From: Azophilus sp965116165
GTDB lineage: Bacteria > Pseudomonadota > Gammaproteobacteria > Pseudomonadales > Azotimanducaceae
Reading direction: 5' to 3'
Length of the DNA stretch: 64,000 bases
Assembly (NCBI GenBank): GCA_965116165.1
Contig: OZ220484.1
Location: forward strand, 1,674,001-1,738,000
Numbering within the stretch: the first letter of the stretch is position 1; each line of letters opens with the position of its first letter. The notes below the pieces were generated by a model that was not told where the DNA came from, made no database searches, and worked only from the letters and a program-made list of their open reading frames with translations. A program made the translations under genes and the position numbers. This document shows positions 41,409-50,741 of this stretch, in pieces.

Positions 41409-43151
41409 TCAGGCCGCCTTGCACAGGAGCGCGTCGATCTCAGAACCCTGATTCGAGACGAGTTGCCCGGGCATCGCGTTACTGCAGGTCTCACTGTTGT
41501 TGAAGATCGGCTCGCCGTTGACGATGACCCAGTCGATGCCCCGCGCCGGCACGATGCGTCGCCAGTCACCGTTCGGAAGGTCGTTCCGAATGGCGTAGTT
41601 GTCACGCTCGTACCCGATCGAGTCATAATCGTAGATATAGAGATCGGCGGCGTTGCCCTCGACGAGGGTTCCGCGCCGGTCGAGTCCGAGAATCCGGGCG
41701 GGAAGCTGACTCATCCGGAAATGCGCGTCCTCAAGCGACAAGAGCCCTTCCTCTCGCACCAGCCACGAGATCATCTCGGTCGAGTAATGCCCCCCGGAGA
41801 AGAACTTGACGTGGGCACCGCCATCCGAAGTGCCCGGTATGCAGCGCTTGTGGCGAGCGATTTCGGCGTTCATTGCGGGATCCTGGCTGAGAAGCTCCGT
41901 CGTGCGGAAATCGGCGTCGAGGCCCGATTGGGCGACGATATCGAAGAACACGTCGGTGACCGGCCGTCCTGTCTCTGCGGCGATCTCCCCGATGAGCCTG
42001 CCTTCGAACTGGGCGTAACCGCTCGCGCCGTGGCTCCGGTGGAGGATGAACGACTCGAGCGAGCCTCCGGAGGCGACCATCGCGGCGGGGTCGTAGCCCT
42101 CGCGCATTCGCGCCAGGTATTCGGCATCGCCCGCCTTGGCAAGCTTGGCCTCATCGTCGCTAATGCTGAACTCGCGGAAGATTGGGATGGCGTCCCATAG
42201 ATTCCATTCACGAACTCGGAACTCGGTCCAAATTCGACAAACCAGGCTCTGGCCATAGATTTGCAGGCCGCGCGCCTCGCAACTGTCGAGCCATTCGAGG
42301 CGGTTCGGGTGGAAGTCCGGCATGGGGTCAAAGGGGGCCACCAGGTTGCTGATGATCGGCCGACCGCTGCGCATCGCCAACTCCTCGGCGACGTGGCGGT
42401 AGTCGGCGATGGGACTATCGCAGAGGATCTGGATGCATCCCTCGCCCCGTTCCCGAAGGGCGTCGGCGACCACGTAGGCGTTCTCAACCGGCATGGAATC
42501 AGTCGGCATCGGCGTGCCGTCAATATCGACATGGCCGTTGCTGTCGCCCTGATGGGAAAGCGAGAAGCCGATCGCCCCACTGTCCATCGCTTCGTGCAGC
42601 ATGTCCTGGAGTTGCCGCCGCTCCGCGGCATTGGCCAGCCGGTGCTTGGCCGCGTCAATGCCCATCACGTAGATGAGCATCGAGCTCAGCGGGATGTAGC
42701 TGGCGAGGTTGATGCCGAGCGGCTGCCGCTTCATGTGCTCGATCCATTCGGGGAACGTGCTCCAGTCCCACCCCAACTCCTGCTTCATCGCGGCGTAGGG
42801 CACCTGCTCGGTGTTCTCCATCATGCGCATGTAGCGCTCGCGATGATCCGGCAGGCAAGGCGAGAAGCCGAAGCCGCAGTTGCCCACGGCGACGGTGGTA
42901 CACCCGTGCCAGCTCGAGCTCGTGCAGTAGGGATCCCAGTGGATCGGGGCGTCGTAGTGGGTGTGGGGATCGATCACGCCCGGGGCGATGATTCGGCCTT
43001 CCGCGTCGATCTCGCGGGTCGCGGTGTAGTCACCAAGGGATCCGATCTTCTCGATGCGGCCATTCGAGACGCCGATGTCTGTGACATATCGGGGGAACTG
43101 GGTGCCGTCGACGACGGTTCCGGATTTGAGTACCAAGTCGTATTTGGACAT
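41409..43151 (-). CDS. N-acyl-D-amino-acid deacylase-like amidohydrolase
   Basis: A 580-residue amidohydrolase, paralogous to 27196-28893. Motifs: DLVLKSGTVVDG, APGVIDPHTHYDAPIHWDP (HxH metal pair), GNCGFGFSPCLPDH, GTSDGGAHVKFFSGGHYSTE (metal Asp) and a C-terminal strand with VEGNAADLYIYDYDSI. Its GC content is clearly higher than that of the reductase upstream or the P450 downstream, suggesting separate acquisition. ATG 43151 follows GAGGAAAG. Substrate unknown; likely an amide or cyclic compound in the cytoplasm. Confidence 0.9.
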   Translation of the reverse strand: MSKYDLVLKSGTVVDGTQFPRYVTDIGVSNGRIEKIGSLGDYTATREIDAEGRIIAPGVIDPHTHYDAPIHWDPYCTSSSWHGCTTVAVGNCGFGFSPCLPDHRERYMRMMENTEQVPYAAMKQELGWDWSTFPEWIEHMKRQPLGINLASYIPLSSMLIYVMGIDAAKHRLANAAERRQLQDMLHEAMDSGAIGFSLSHQGDSNGHVDIDGTPMPTDSMPVENAYVVADALRERGEGCIQILCDSPIADYRHVAEELAMRSGRPIISNLVAPFDPMPDFHPNRLEWLDSCEARGLQIYGQSLVCRIWTEFRVREWNLWDAIPIFREFSISDDEAKLAKAGDAEYLARMREGYDPAAMVASGGSLESFILHRSHGASGYAQFEGRLIGEIAAETGRPVTDVFFDIVAQSGLDADFRTTELLSQDPAMNAEIARHKRCIPGTSDGGAHVKFFSGGHYSTEMISWLVREEGLLSLEDAHFRMSQLPARILGLDRRGTLVEGNAADLYIYDYDSIGYERDNYAIRNDLPNGDWRRIVPARGIDWVIVNGEPIFNNSETCSNAMPGQLVSNQGSEIDALLCKAA

Positions 43152-43306
43152 GCGGTTCTTTCCTCAGAAATGGAGACGAATTGTACTCGATAGTACGCAG
43201 GAATACCAAAAAAATTCGTTTAAATAAACAAAACGTAGAAATTACAATGGATATGTTGCGATTGGTTCGGGGAGAGTGCATTCGAGTGGTCGCGCCGCGG
43301 ATGAAC

Positions 43307-44512
43307 CTATGCAGGATCAAAACTGATAGGCAGCACATCCATTCCGACCATTCCCGAAAAGTGACGAAACACGGCTTCACCGGCAAGCTGGGGATTGTTC
43401 ATTCTCTCAACCAAGACCGACAGCGCTTCTTCAAGTAAGGCTCTCGCCATAAACATGCCAATGCAAATATGGGATCCCCGACCAAAGGTAATGGACTTAG
43501 TCTTGTCTCGGTCTGGGTTGAACGCATCTGGAGAGTTATAGAGTGATTCATCGCGGCCCGCGTAGGTAAGCGGCAGCATTAGCATGGTGTCTTTCGGAAT
43601 CAAGGTGTCACGGTATTCGATATCAACATTGGTTACACGGAACGTCGCTGAAATTGGGTTGTAAAACCTCAAAGACTCATTGACCACTTTCTTTACCCGC
43701 CTCCGATCAACTACCATTTTGCTCCACTCCTCGGGATGATCCAGCAGCACCTTCATCATCAAAATTAGCTGATTTTTTGTCGTGTCGTAGCCGGCGGAAA
43801 TCAGGTTAATCAGCAACACGCGCAGTTCTTCGTCGGATAAATTCTCGCCATCAGTCGCGAGATCAACCAGCGTCTGCAACAGGTCATCTTTTGTCTCATT
43901 TTGATGGCGCCGCGCATCAACCAGTTCATCGACATAGTCAAACAGATGGGCCAGTGCCCAGTTCACTTTGGCAACTGTCCCTTCATTCAGACTGAATGCA
44001 TCTGATAGCACGATCACCCACTCTTCAAACCTTTCGATGTCATCGGTTGAAACACCAAGGATGTCGCACATCACAGTGATCGGATATCGCGCCGCAACTT
44101 TCGTGAAATCGCACTCTGCCGCCCCATCAAGTGAATCAATGATCTTGTTGATGGTCTCATTCATAAATGGACGGTACTTCGCTGCTTCCCTCGGGGTAAA
44201 CGCAGGCACCAGAATCATGCGAAGACGTTTGTGGGCTTCACCATCCAGCGCCAGGAAAAAATGATCATAGAAGCGTTCGAACGGCGTACCCTTCCCGACT
44301 CCCACCATGGCGGAAATATCTCTGTTCGGGGTTCGACAGCGATCGTCCATGAGGATATCTCTCATCGCCTGTTGATCAAGGACCACATAACCCATGGGGA
44401 ATCTGGCTACCCAGTTCTTTTTCCTGGCCGCCGAATAAATGGCATGGGGGTCATTGACGAAGTCCGGATCATGAATTTCGATCTCCGCCAAATCTAAATC
44501 TGATAGTTGCAC
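43307..44512 (-). CDS. Cytochrome P450
   Basis: A 401-residue soluble bacterial P450. The I-helix oxygen motif is ISAGYDTTKN. ESLRF is the ExxR of the K-helix, and FGRGSHICIGMFMARA holds the heme cysteine. Length and motifs fit the CYP107/CYP142-like soluble type that hydroxylates steroids, terpenes or fatty acids with a ferredoxin partner, not seen nearby. It starts at GTG 44512, sharing one base with the stop of the secreted SnoaL gene (TAGTG), so the two are co-translated. Confidence 0.92.
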   Translation of the reverse strand: MQLSDLDLAEIEIHDPDFVNDPHAIYSAARKKNWVARFPMGYVVLDQQAMRDILMDDRCRTPNRDISAMVGVGKGTPFERFYDHFFLALDGEAHKRLRMILVPAFTPREAAKYRPFMNETINKIIDSLDGAAECDFTKVAARYPITVMCDILGVSTDDIERFEEWVIVLSDAFSLNEGTVAKVNWALAHLFDYVDELVDARRHQNETKDDLLQTLVDLATDGENLSDEELRVLLINLISAGYDTTKNQLILMMKVLLDHPEEWSKMVVDRRRVKKVVNESLRFYNPISATFRVTNVDIEYRDTLIPKDTMLMLPLTYAGRDESLYNSPDAFNPDRDKTKSITFGRGSHICIGMFMARALLEEALSVLVERMNNPQLAGEAVFRHFSGMVGMDVLPISFDPA

Positions 44513-45051
44513 TAATTCATCGCTGCTTTGTTGGCCGCTTTGCGTTTGGCAATGTCTTGTGCTGATTTTTCGGCCTCCGCGTTATTGAAACCCTCCATAC
44601 GCACAATTTTGTCGTCTTCCCAGTAATAGACGTGTACATACTCCTGAACAAAAGGTGCGCCATATCTGTGGCCCCGAGTGCGGTTCCTTACCACTGCTAT
44701 ATTGCCTTCAACGACGACCCAGTATCTATCAACCTTTAGACCATGCTCAAAATTGACCTGTTCAGACTCCTTCAGGTAGAAGTTCATGAAGGCTTCACGA
44801 CCGAAGAAGTACTTTCCCAGCGGTCCTGTCGTGTGGTAATGCGCCTCAACATCATCCGCGTAAAATGCGCTGAACTTAACGATGTTCTCCTGTTTCCCGG
44901 AATGTAGGTATGTCAGAAACTTTGTCATCATCGCTCTGGTTTCTTCAGTCGTCATCTCGTCAGCGTGTACTACCCCAGTCGCAGTCATTCCAATAATCGT
45001 CGCAAGCAAAACACCAACAATGTGGGACAGGTGAGTAGATCCTCCAGCCAC
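44512..45051 (-). CDS. Exported SnoaL-like protein
   Basis: A 179-residue protein with a signal peptide (VGVLLATIIGMTATGVVHA, then DEMTTEE), followed by a SnoaL/NTF2 domain: MTKFLTYLHSGKQENIVKFS, FFGREAFMNFYL, VEGNIAVVRNRTRGHRY, YYWEDDKIVRMEGF. Unlike the other SnoaL proteins of this window it is exported. It stands between a TonB receptor and a P450, a position that suggests it handles the incoming compound in the periplasm (inference). Confidence 0.82.
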   Translation of the reverse strand: MAGGSTHLSHIVGVLLATIIGMTATGVVHADEMTTEETRAMMTKFLTYLHSGKQENIVKFSAFYADDVEAHYHTTGPLGKYFFGREAFMNFYLKESEQVNFEHGLKVDRYWVVVEGNIAVVRNRTRGHRYGAPFVQEYVHVYYWEDDKIVRMEGFNNAEAEKSAQDIAKRKAANKAAMN

Positions 45052-45084
45052 TTCTAATTCTCCTCTATGTGAAGTTACGCCTGA

Positions 45085-47280
45085 TTAAAACTCCCAAATC
45101 GCTTCCAAACCCCATGTGCGCGGCGGTGCCCAGGGCATGGTGAGCAGATTGATCGCGGTTGAAGTGTTCGCGGTCAGCGACGTAATATACTCTTCGTCGG
45201 CTAAATTCTTCACAAACCCACGCAAGGTGACGTTTGAGTCGCCACTAGGGGTATACGTTAGGAACACATTAGTGATCGAAAAGGCATCCTGCTGATCGTC
45301 TTCGTTGTTAAAGGGTCGGTACTGAATGTCGTCAGTCCACGTCCACTGTGCCGTCAACCCAATCTCGCCCCCGTTTCCTAGCGGCACAAAGTAGTCTGCT
45401 ACAATTCCAACGGAATTCTCGGGGGCCCGATTTAGAGGGTTTCCTGACACGTCTTCAAAGACCGCAAACCCACCTGATATCGCGGCAGGGCTACAGTTTC
45501 CAGGGAACAATAGCCCATCACAGTCCGCATAGTCATCGTAGGTCGCATCTAGGTGAGCGTAGTTAACCGCGATCTGAAAATTCTGGCTGATGTGAAACTG
45601 TGTCTCGAGTTCGACACCCCAAACTATGGATTTAGCTGCGTTGTCGACGTTTATCTGCAGGCCCACAATTTGGCTCAATTGCAGATCTTCGTAATCGTAG
45701 TAAAACACACTCGAACGCAAAGCCACTCGACCGTCTGCAAATGTTGACTTGTAACCGATCTCAAACGCGCCCACGTTCTCCTGATCATAGTCGTCATTGC
45801 ATGAGCTGGTATCGAAGCCGCCTGACCGAAAGCCTTTGGAGTACTGTGCATAGAGGTTTGCCTGCTCAGACAGGTCATGCTGCACACCAAATCGATAGGA
45901 AACGTCTTCCCAATCGTCCTTGAGTTCACTCACGGGCAATCCAAAGCCACAGAAGGGTACAACTTGCACCGATTGCATCTCCCCGTCCTTTTCCTCCTCG
46001 CTATAGCGGACCCCGCCGTAGATTCGCCAGTCGTCAGAGAGGTGGTAGGTGGCGTCAACAAAAACGCCGTAGGCTTCCGTCTCTTGGTCGTAACGGGCAG
46101 ACACGAAACTGGTAAGCGGCGGCAAACCCTGAAGATCGTCCAGGAAGTTGAGTGGCAGATCGGTGTGCCACTCCAGATCATCCTTGTAAAGGTACAATCC
46201 CGTCAGCAGGTCGAGTTGGTTGTCCATTAACGAAGCGTGCAGATTCAGCTCCTGTGAAATCGTATTCGAGTCATGTCCAGTTGTTGCCATCACTGAAAAA
46301 GTCGCAATCCCATCGTTGTCGGTGCGGGCAAAAAACTCACTGGCGACATAGCCGGTCTTAGAGATAAGCGTGACGTTTTCGCTCAGCGCCCAATCGACCG
46401 ACAGCGTAACGATAGTACTCTCCAGATCATCACCCGTATTTACATCTGAATAGGTTTTGTGGGGTTCGAGAGAGAACACCGCGTTCGTGTAGATATTCGG
46501 AAAGAACAAGGTGCTCGGCTCGGTGTAGGAATCAAACAACAGGCTCCCTTCGCGCTCCTCATAGTGCGCGCTGAAGTCAATCGTGAGTGTGTCGCTGGGC
46601 AGGAAGCGCAACGCGCCCCGTACGGATTTAATCTCCTCATGATCGACGTCATCAAAGCCTGGCAGGAGGTTCTCGGTGTAATGATCACGGTCATCGTAGA
46701 TGACGGACAATCGACCCAGCACTTTTTCTGAAATCGGTCCTGACACGGATCCTGTCACCTGCACGCGATCATAGTCGCCGTACAGCACGCCAACCTTGCC
46801 TGCAAATTCCTCAGTCGGCTTTTTTGTTGCGAGGTTGACGCTGCCACCGGTCGAATTTCGCCCATACAAAGTTCCTTGAGGGCCCCGGAGCACCTCAATG
46901 GACTCGAGGTCGTAGTAAGCGCCGCGAAGGGAAGCCGTGCGAGGCAGATAGATGCCATCCACATGTTGGGCAACCGCAGGGTCAAACGTACCTTGCGCAT
47001 TAGAAAAACCAACCCCGCGGATTGTCATAAACACTTGACCGTAACTGAGGCCCGAATTGATGTTTGGCACATTGAGGTTCAGGTCGAGGAAACTCTCGAT
47101 TTCGCGCTCCTCCAACTGCTCGGCCGTAAATGCCGTCACCGACGCAGCCACCTCCATCACCGTGGTTTCGCGTTTGGTTGCCGTTACGACGACTTCTTCA
47201 ATGACTCGTTCTTCCGCACAAACCGCTAACTGAACGCACGAAACAACCAGCCCAACCATCAACCGTTGGAAATTCTTCAT
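45085..47280 (-). CDS. TonB-dependent outer-membrane receptor
   Basis: A 731-residue receptor with a signal peptide (residues 1-23), a TonB box region EEVVVTATKRETTVMEVAAS, plug domain (SYGQVFMTIRGVGFSN, ESIEVLRGPQGTLYGRNSTG) and a beta-barrel ending in PRTWGLEAIWEF with C-terminal Phe. The plug style matches receptors found in sphingomonad- and gammaproteobacterial degraders of steroids, terpenes and aromatics. It lies at the head of the minus-strand group SnoaL-P450. The long, gene-poor leader upstream (47281-47400) is AT-rich and probably carries its promoter. Confidence 0.92.
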   Translation of the reverse strand: MKNFQRLMVGLVVSCVQLAVCAEERVIEEVVVTATKRETTVMEVAASVTAFTAEQLEEREIESFLDLNLNVPNINSGLSYGQVFMTIRGVGFSNAQGTFDPAVAQHVDGIYLPRTASLRGAYYDLESIEVLRGPQGTLYGRNSTGGSVNLATKKPTEEFAGKVGVLYGDYDRVQVTGSVSGPISEKVLGRLSVIYDDRDHYTENLLPGFDDVDHEEIKSVRGALRFLPSDTLTIDFSAHYEEREGSLLFDSYTEPSTLFFPNIYTNAVFSLEPHKTYSDVNTGDDLESTIVTLSVDWALSENVTLISKTGYVASEFFARTDNDGIATFSVMATTGHDSNTISQELNLHASLMDNQLDLLTGLYLYKDDLEWHTDLPLNFLDDLQGLPPLTSFVSARYDQETEAYGVFVDATYHLSDDWRIYGGVRYSEEEKDGEMQSVQVVPFCGFGLPVSELKDDWEDVSYRFGVQHDLSEQANLYAQYSKGFRSGGFDTSSCNDDYDQENVGAFEIGYKSTFADGRVALRSSVFYYDYEDLQLSQIVGLQINVDNAAKSIVWGVELETQFHISQNFQIAVNYAHLDATYDDYADCDGLLFPGNCSPAAISGGFAVFEDVSGNPLNRAPENSVGIVADYFVPLGNGGEIGLTAQWTWTDDIQYRPFNNEDDQQDAFSITNVFLTYTPSGDSNVTLRGFVKNLADEEYITSLTANTSTAINLLTMPWAPPRTWGLEAIWEF

Positions 47281-47403
47281 TACACTCTCTCCAGAAATTT
47301 CAACCCTGCGAACTTATCGTAAGCCAATACAAATTTCAACTACTATTTATGGACCTGATTGACATTATCAAATGAAATTGCGCAACGACAACGCACTCCA
47401 GGT

Positions 47404-47522
47404 TCCAATGCCCAGCTAGCCAGCAATCGCCAGGTGCTGTGGCCGACCAGCCCTGCGACGGTTCCGGCGGCCACGTCATCGATCATCATGCCGAAGTCGC
47501 CGCTTTGGCCGAGTGGCGTGGA
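47404..47522 (-). pseudogene. Phosphatidylglycerophosphatase A-like C-terminal remnant (tentative)
   Basis: The minus-strand frame reads GQSGDFGMMIDDVAAGTVAG, LVGHSTWRLLA, like the closing motif GGxGxMxDDxxAG of PgpA. Only about 40 codons survive and no start exists. Weak identification. Confidence 0.28.
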
Positions 47523-47705
47523 CTGGCAGCCTGATCGTCTTCGACGGTGGAATCTGTCGGTGATCTGAAGTTAGTCTGACACGACCTGTCCCGGGATAGC
47601 GAGCCTTGAAGACAAGCCTTCAGGGCAAGGCCTTCGACCTTGATTCACCGCGCCATTGCTCGTATCTTACTTTTACCTTACTTGATTTGCTTCACGGGCG
47701 CCGCG
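47523..47705. other. Gene-free leader of the toxin-antitoxin pair
   Basis: I see no further gene here. GACAAGCCTTCAGGGCAAGG and similar short repeats are present but form no clear terminator or operator. Confidence 0.4.
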
Positions 47706-47981
47706 ATGACCGAACCGGAACAACTCACGACAACCGTCTCGACCAAGGGTCAGGTCATCCTGCCCAAGGTCATTCGCCATAGATTGCGCTGGCAGGCGGG
47801 TACGCGCCTTGTAGTGGAGAACACGCGCGAGGGCGTGCTGTTGAAACCGTTGCCGGTATTCAGTGAAACCAGGCCAGAGGAGGTTTTCGGCAGCTTGTCA
47901 TTCGAAGGGTCACCGAAGTCACTCGAGGAAATGCAGGCGGGGGTTCTTGAAGAAGCCAGGCGCCGTCATGAAGGCCGTTGA
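47706..47981 (+). CDS. AbrB/MazE-type antitoxin
   Basis: A 91-residue antitoxin. The swapped-hairpin DNA-binding domain reads TTTVSTKGQVILPKVIRHRL, RWQAGTRLVVENTREGVLLK. The acidic tail (RPEEVFGSLSFEGSPKSLEE) would wrap the toxin. ATG 47706 opens the coding part; the frame continues upstream without a family match. Its stop lies 14 bases inside the VapC gene, the usual coupling. The pair would autoregulate through the antitoxin (family knowledge). Confidence 0.85.
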   Translation: MTEPEQLTTTVSTKGQVILPKVIRHRLRWQAGTRLVVENTREGVLLKPLPVFSETRPEEVFGSLSFEGSPKSLEEMQAGVLEEARRRHEGR

Positions 47982-48354
47982 TACCAATGTCGTTGTCCGA
48001 TACCTGACCGGGGACCATCCGACTCAGGCGTCGCGAGCGAAAGCGGTAATCGATACGGGGGAAGTCTTCATCGGCATTACCGTATTGCTTGAAAGCGAGT
48101 GGGTACTGCGCAGCGTGTATGGATTTTCCCGCCGGGATGTGGCGGCAGCGCTCCAGGGATTGGCAGGATTGCCGACGGTTCGGGTCGAAAGCCCCGCGCT
48201 CGCTGCTGAAGCCCTGAATCGTGCGGAGCACGGCATGGACTTTGCCGATGCGCTGCACCTTGGTTCGGCAGTTCGTTGCGAGGCGCTGTTAACGTTCGAC
48301 CGCGGGTTCATCAACAAGGCCTCGGGCGGACCCGTAAAGGTAATGGAACCATGA
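47968..48354 (+). CDS. PIN-domain ribonuclease toxin (VapC-like)
   Basis: A 128-residue PIN toxin. The acidic metal ligands are in MKAVDTNVVVRYLTGD, LESEWVL, DFADALHLGSA and LLTFDRGF, all four positions present, so it should be an active RNase. It starts at ATG 47968 within the end of the antitoxin gene. Type II module with 47706-47981. Confidence 0.88.
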   Translation: MKAVDTNVVVRYLTGDHPTQASRAKAVIDTGEVFIGITVLLESEWVLRSVYGFSRRDVAAALQGLAGLPTVRVESPALAAEALNRAEHGMDFADALHLGSAVRCEALLTFDRGFINKASGGPVKVMEP

Positions 48355-48479
48355 GACCGAATCGAAAACTTTCGACGACCGCATGCAGATGCCGGTAAGA
48401 GTGGTGAAAGCGCGCGCATAGGAAGAACAACCGCCCGAAAACTGGCGATCTGAAAGCAAGGCGATCGTGCTTTCGCTAG
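48355..48479. other. Short gene-free stretch before MITE
   Basis: Nothing recognisable between the VapC stop and the family A repeat. Confidence 0.4.
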
Positions 48480-48579
48480 AGGAATTATATCGATAAGTTG
48501 ACAGGATACTACATGTAGTGGTTTTCAGCCGAAAAAAACTCAACATATAGTGGTATGTCAACTTATGTATATAATTCCC
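48480..48579. repeat. MITE family A, copy 3 (100 bp)
   Basis: AGGAATTATATCGATAAGTT at the left and, complemented at the right, GGGAATTATATACATAAGTT. The inner part includes ACTACATGTAGT, itself palindromic. The flanks TTCGCTAG and TTCGCGAA share their first five bases, a possible eroded 8-bp target duplication. Confidence 0.8.
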
Positions 48580-48763
48580 TTCGCGAAGCGGTCCGGCACT
48601 TTGACGGCTTGGTGGATTGACGGCGACGGAGCGAGGGCATCTTGTCCTAGAAACGGACCGCGCAATCGACCGAGATTTCCTTCGAGGGCGGGACGCTCTC
48701 CGGGAGGCGCTCCACATCAAAGAAAAAGCCGAAATCAGAACTGCTGGTGAGGCCCCTGCGAAC

Positions 48764-48792
48764 TTGACACCTCTGATACACGCAAATACTAT
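48764..48792 (+). promoter_or_regulatory. Sigma-70 promoter of the AbiE-type pair
   Basis: TTGACA (48764-48769) and TACTAT (48787-48792) are exactly 17 bases apart, ending 17 bases before the TTG start of the antitoxin gene. Confidence 0.6.
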
Positions 48793-48809
48793 GTTTTATT
48801 ATTAAATAT

Positions 48810-49364
48810 TTGAAATTGGGGCCGATTGTGCGACAGATCGACTGCATTCATGCGCTGCACAACCACACCTTGGATGCGCCGCCCGTTCTGACCAGGGCCG
48901 ACCTCGCCCACCTGCTGCCGCACACCAACCAGCACACGTTCGACGCCACCCTTGGCCGACTGGTGGCAAGCGGCGTGCTCATTCGTGCCGCCCAAGGCAC
49001 CTACGTTCACGCCCTCACTGGGGGAGCGCGGGAGAACATCCTTCAGCATGTGGCATGCGCATTGCGCAGGGGGGAGTACAGCTACGTCAGCTTGGAGACT
49101 GCCCTCTCCCGGTGGGGCGCGATTTCCGAAATTCCAATGCGACTCACCTTGATGACCACCGGACGCAGCCAAAGCTATGAAACCCCATACGGCGCAATTG
49201 AGTTCATTCACACGACGCGCTCGGTGATCTCTATCCTGAACGGCACTGTGCGATCCGATGAGCCTTTGCGCCTGGCCAAAGCGATGACGGCCTATGAAGA
49301 CCTAAAGCGCGTTGGGCGAAACCTGGAGTTGGTTGACCTGGAGGAACTCCGCGATGCCGCCTAA
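48810..49364 (+). CDS. AbiEi-family antitoxin (type IV module)
   Basis: A 184-residue protein with an N-terminal winged helix (LTRADLAHLLPHTNQHTFDA, TLGRLVASGVLIRAAQGTYV) and a C-terminal AbiEi-like domain (YSYVSLETALSRWGAISEIP, YGAIEFIHTT). In AbiE systems it represses its own operon and counteracts the nucleotidyltransferase toxin without direct binding. The start is TTG 48810, or GTG 48828. Its end overlaps the toxin gene by 11 bases. Confidence 0.82.
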   Translation: MKLGPIVRQIDCIHALHNHTLDAPPVLTRADLAHLLPHTNQHTFDATLGRLVASGVLIRAAQGTYVHALTGGARENILQHVACALRRGEYSYVSLETALSRWGAISEIPMRLTLMTTGRSQSYETPYGAIEFIHTTRSVISILNGTVRSDEPLRLAKAMTAYEDLKRVGRNLELVDLEELRDAA

Positions 49365-50256
49365 GCCCGGCACGTTCAACGAGCTAGTCCGAAGATCCGT
49401 CGCCGATCCGAGCATGGCGCATTTGGTCGACGTCATCCAGAAGGAACTGCTGCACTACGACATTCTCACCTGCATGGCGAGATCGGGGTTTCTTAGCAAC
49501 CTGGTGTTTCAAGGGGGGACGGCCTTGCGCCTTTGCCATGGCGCGCCGCGCTACAGCGAGGACTTGGACTTTTCCACGACACCGGGCTTTGATGTTGAGG
49601 CGCTGGCAACCTTCAACGCCAAAATTGAATCACGCATCGCCCAGCGCTACGGCTTGCCCGCCCGCCTCAAAGCGCCAAAGACCCCCCATTTGGCGAATCA
49701 ACGCGCTCAGGTTGACGTTCACCGTTGGCAGCTCGTGGTTGACACCGCGCCAGACCGGCCCGACCTGCCGAGTCAATGCGTCAAAATCGAGGTGGCCGAG
49801 GTGCCTGCCCACACAAGTGAACCACGCCGCCTTCGGCGCAACTATGAGCACTTGCCGGACGGCTACGAGAACGTTCTGCTCTCGGTGAAAACGCTCAGCG
49901 AGATCATGGCGGACAAGCTCATCGCCCTTCCCGGTTCGCACGCTGCTGGGCGCACCCGCAACAAGGATGTCTGGGATCTCTATTGGCTATCGGGTAAAGG
50001 CGTGACACCCGCCCCTCATCTCATCTCGGCGAAGGCGTCTGACTACAGGCTTGATGACTATGCAGACATGATTGAACAAACCCTGGCCGACCTGCCCGCC
50101 CTCTTGAGCAGCGAAGGCTTCCGCGCCACCATGGAGACGTTCCTCGACGTCCAGGCATTCAACGAGACGTTCGGATCCCCACAGTTTTCCAACCACTTGG
50201 CGAGGGTCATGCACGAACTGCTTGGCCAAGCGAAGGCACTCGCTGTCGACGGCTAG
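49354..50256 (+). CDS. AbiEii/AbiGii-family nucleotidyltransferase toxin
   Basis: A 300-residue nucleotidyltransferase. The catalytic signature is LVFQGGTALRLCHGAPRYS followed by EDLDFSTTPG (GG-S/T plus DxD). Further on, SVKTLSEIMADKLIALPG and NKDVWDLYWL match the AbiEii/MenT family. Toxins of this group transfer nucleotides to tRNA and cause growth arrest, often as phage defence. ATG 49354 overlaps the antitoxin end. All key residues seem to be kept, so the pair looks functional. Confidence 0.88.
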   Translation: MPPKPGTFNELVRRSVADPSMAHLVDVIQKELLHYDILTCMARSGFLSNLVFQGGTALRLCHGAPRYSEDLDFSTTPGFDVEALATFNAKIESRIAQRYGLPARLKAPKTPHLANQRAQVDVHRWQLVVDTAPDRPDLPSQCVKIEVAEVPAHTSEPRRLRRNYEHLPDGYENVLLSVKTLSEIMADKLIALPGSHAAGRTRNKDVWDLYWLSGKGVTPAPHLISAKASDYRLDDYADMIEQTLADLPALLSSEGFRATMETFLDVQAFNETFGSPQFSNHLARVMHELLGQAKALAVDG

Positions 50257-50741
50257 GCGCATGAAACCCACCAGCTAGGGAGACCCAGCATGGACTCATC
50301 CGAACTGACCAACCATGAACGCATGCGCAGCCGGGATCCAAGGCGGACTTCAGCCGGATGGAGACCGGCATGGAACTCTACGCACATGGCGGTGCCCTTG
50401 ACTACGGCGTCATCGCCTCGGACAGCGACGGAATCCAAGTGCAGGTGGATTTTTCCTCGGTAGCCATCCACCGACGCACGACGAAATTCCCTGAACTGCT
50501 ACGCCACGCGCGCAGGGAATCAGACCTTCAAGGCGGCCCTGAACCGCGTGTGCGCGTATCGTCGGACGGGGACGCTACCCGCCTCATGGAACGACAGGAG
50601 CGCCATGCGCCCACACACGCCCGAAAAGTAGTCCCTGGATAACAACCCGGCCGGGCAAACTGGGTACCTGTTCCGGTAGCCGTTGCTGGCACAGTAAGCG
50701 ATCAAATTGAGGCCTCATTGCCGACCGCCTGTCTAGACTCC
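50257..50741. other. Gene-free stretch downstream of AbiE pair
   Basis: A plus-strand frame of about 95 codons (50358-50642) with LDYGVIASDSDGIQVQVDFS is open, but I do not recognise it and see no ribosome site. No repeat or RNA gene was found. Confidence 0.35.

Noticed and set aside
42261..43193. Long open frame (310 codons) antisense to the deacylase
   Set aside because: It is a by-product of GC-rich codon use in the deacylase gene; no family resemblance and no ribosome site.
47863..47967. Longer N-terminus for the VapC toxin
   Set aside because: PIN proteins begin at the MxxVDTN strand, and the extra residues lie out of frame over the antitoxin gene.
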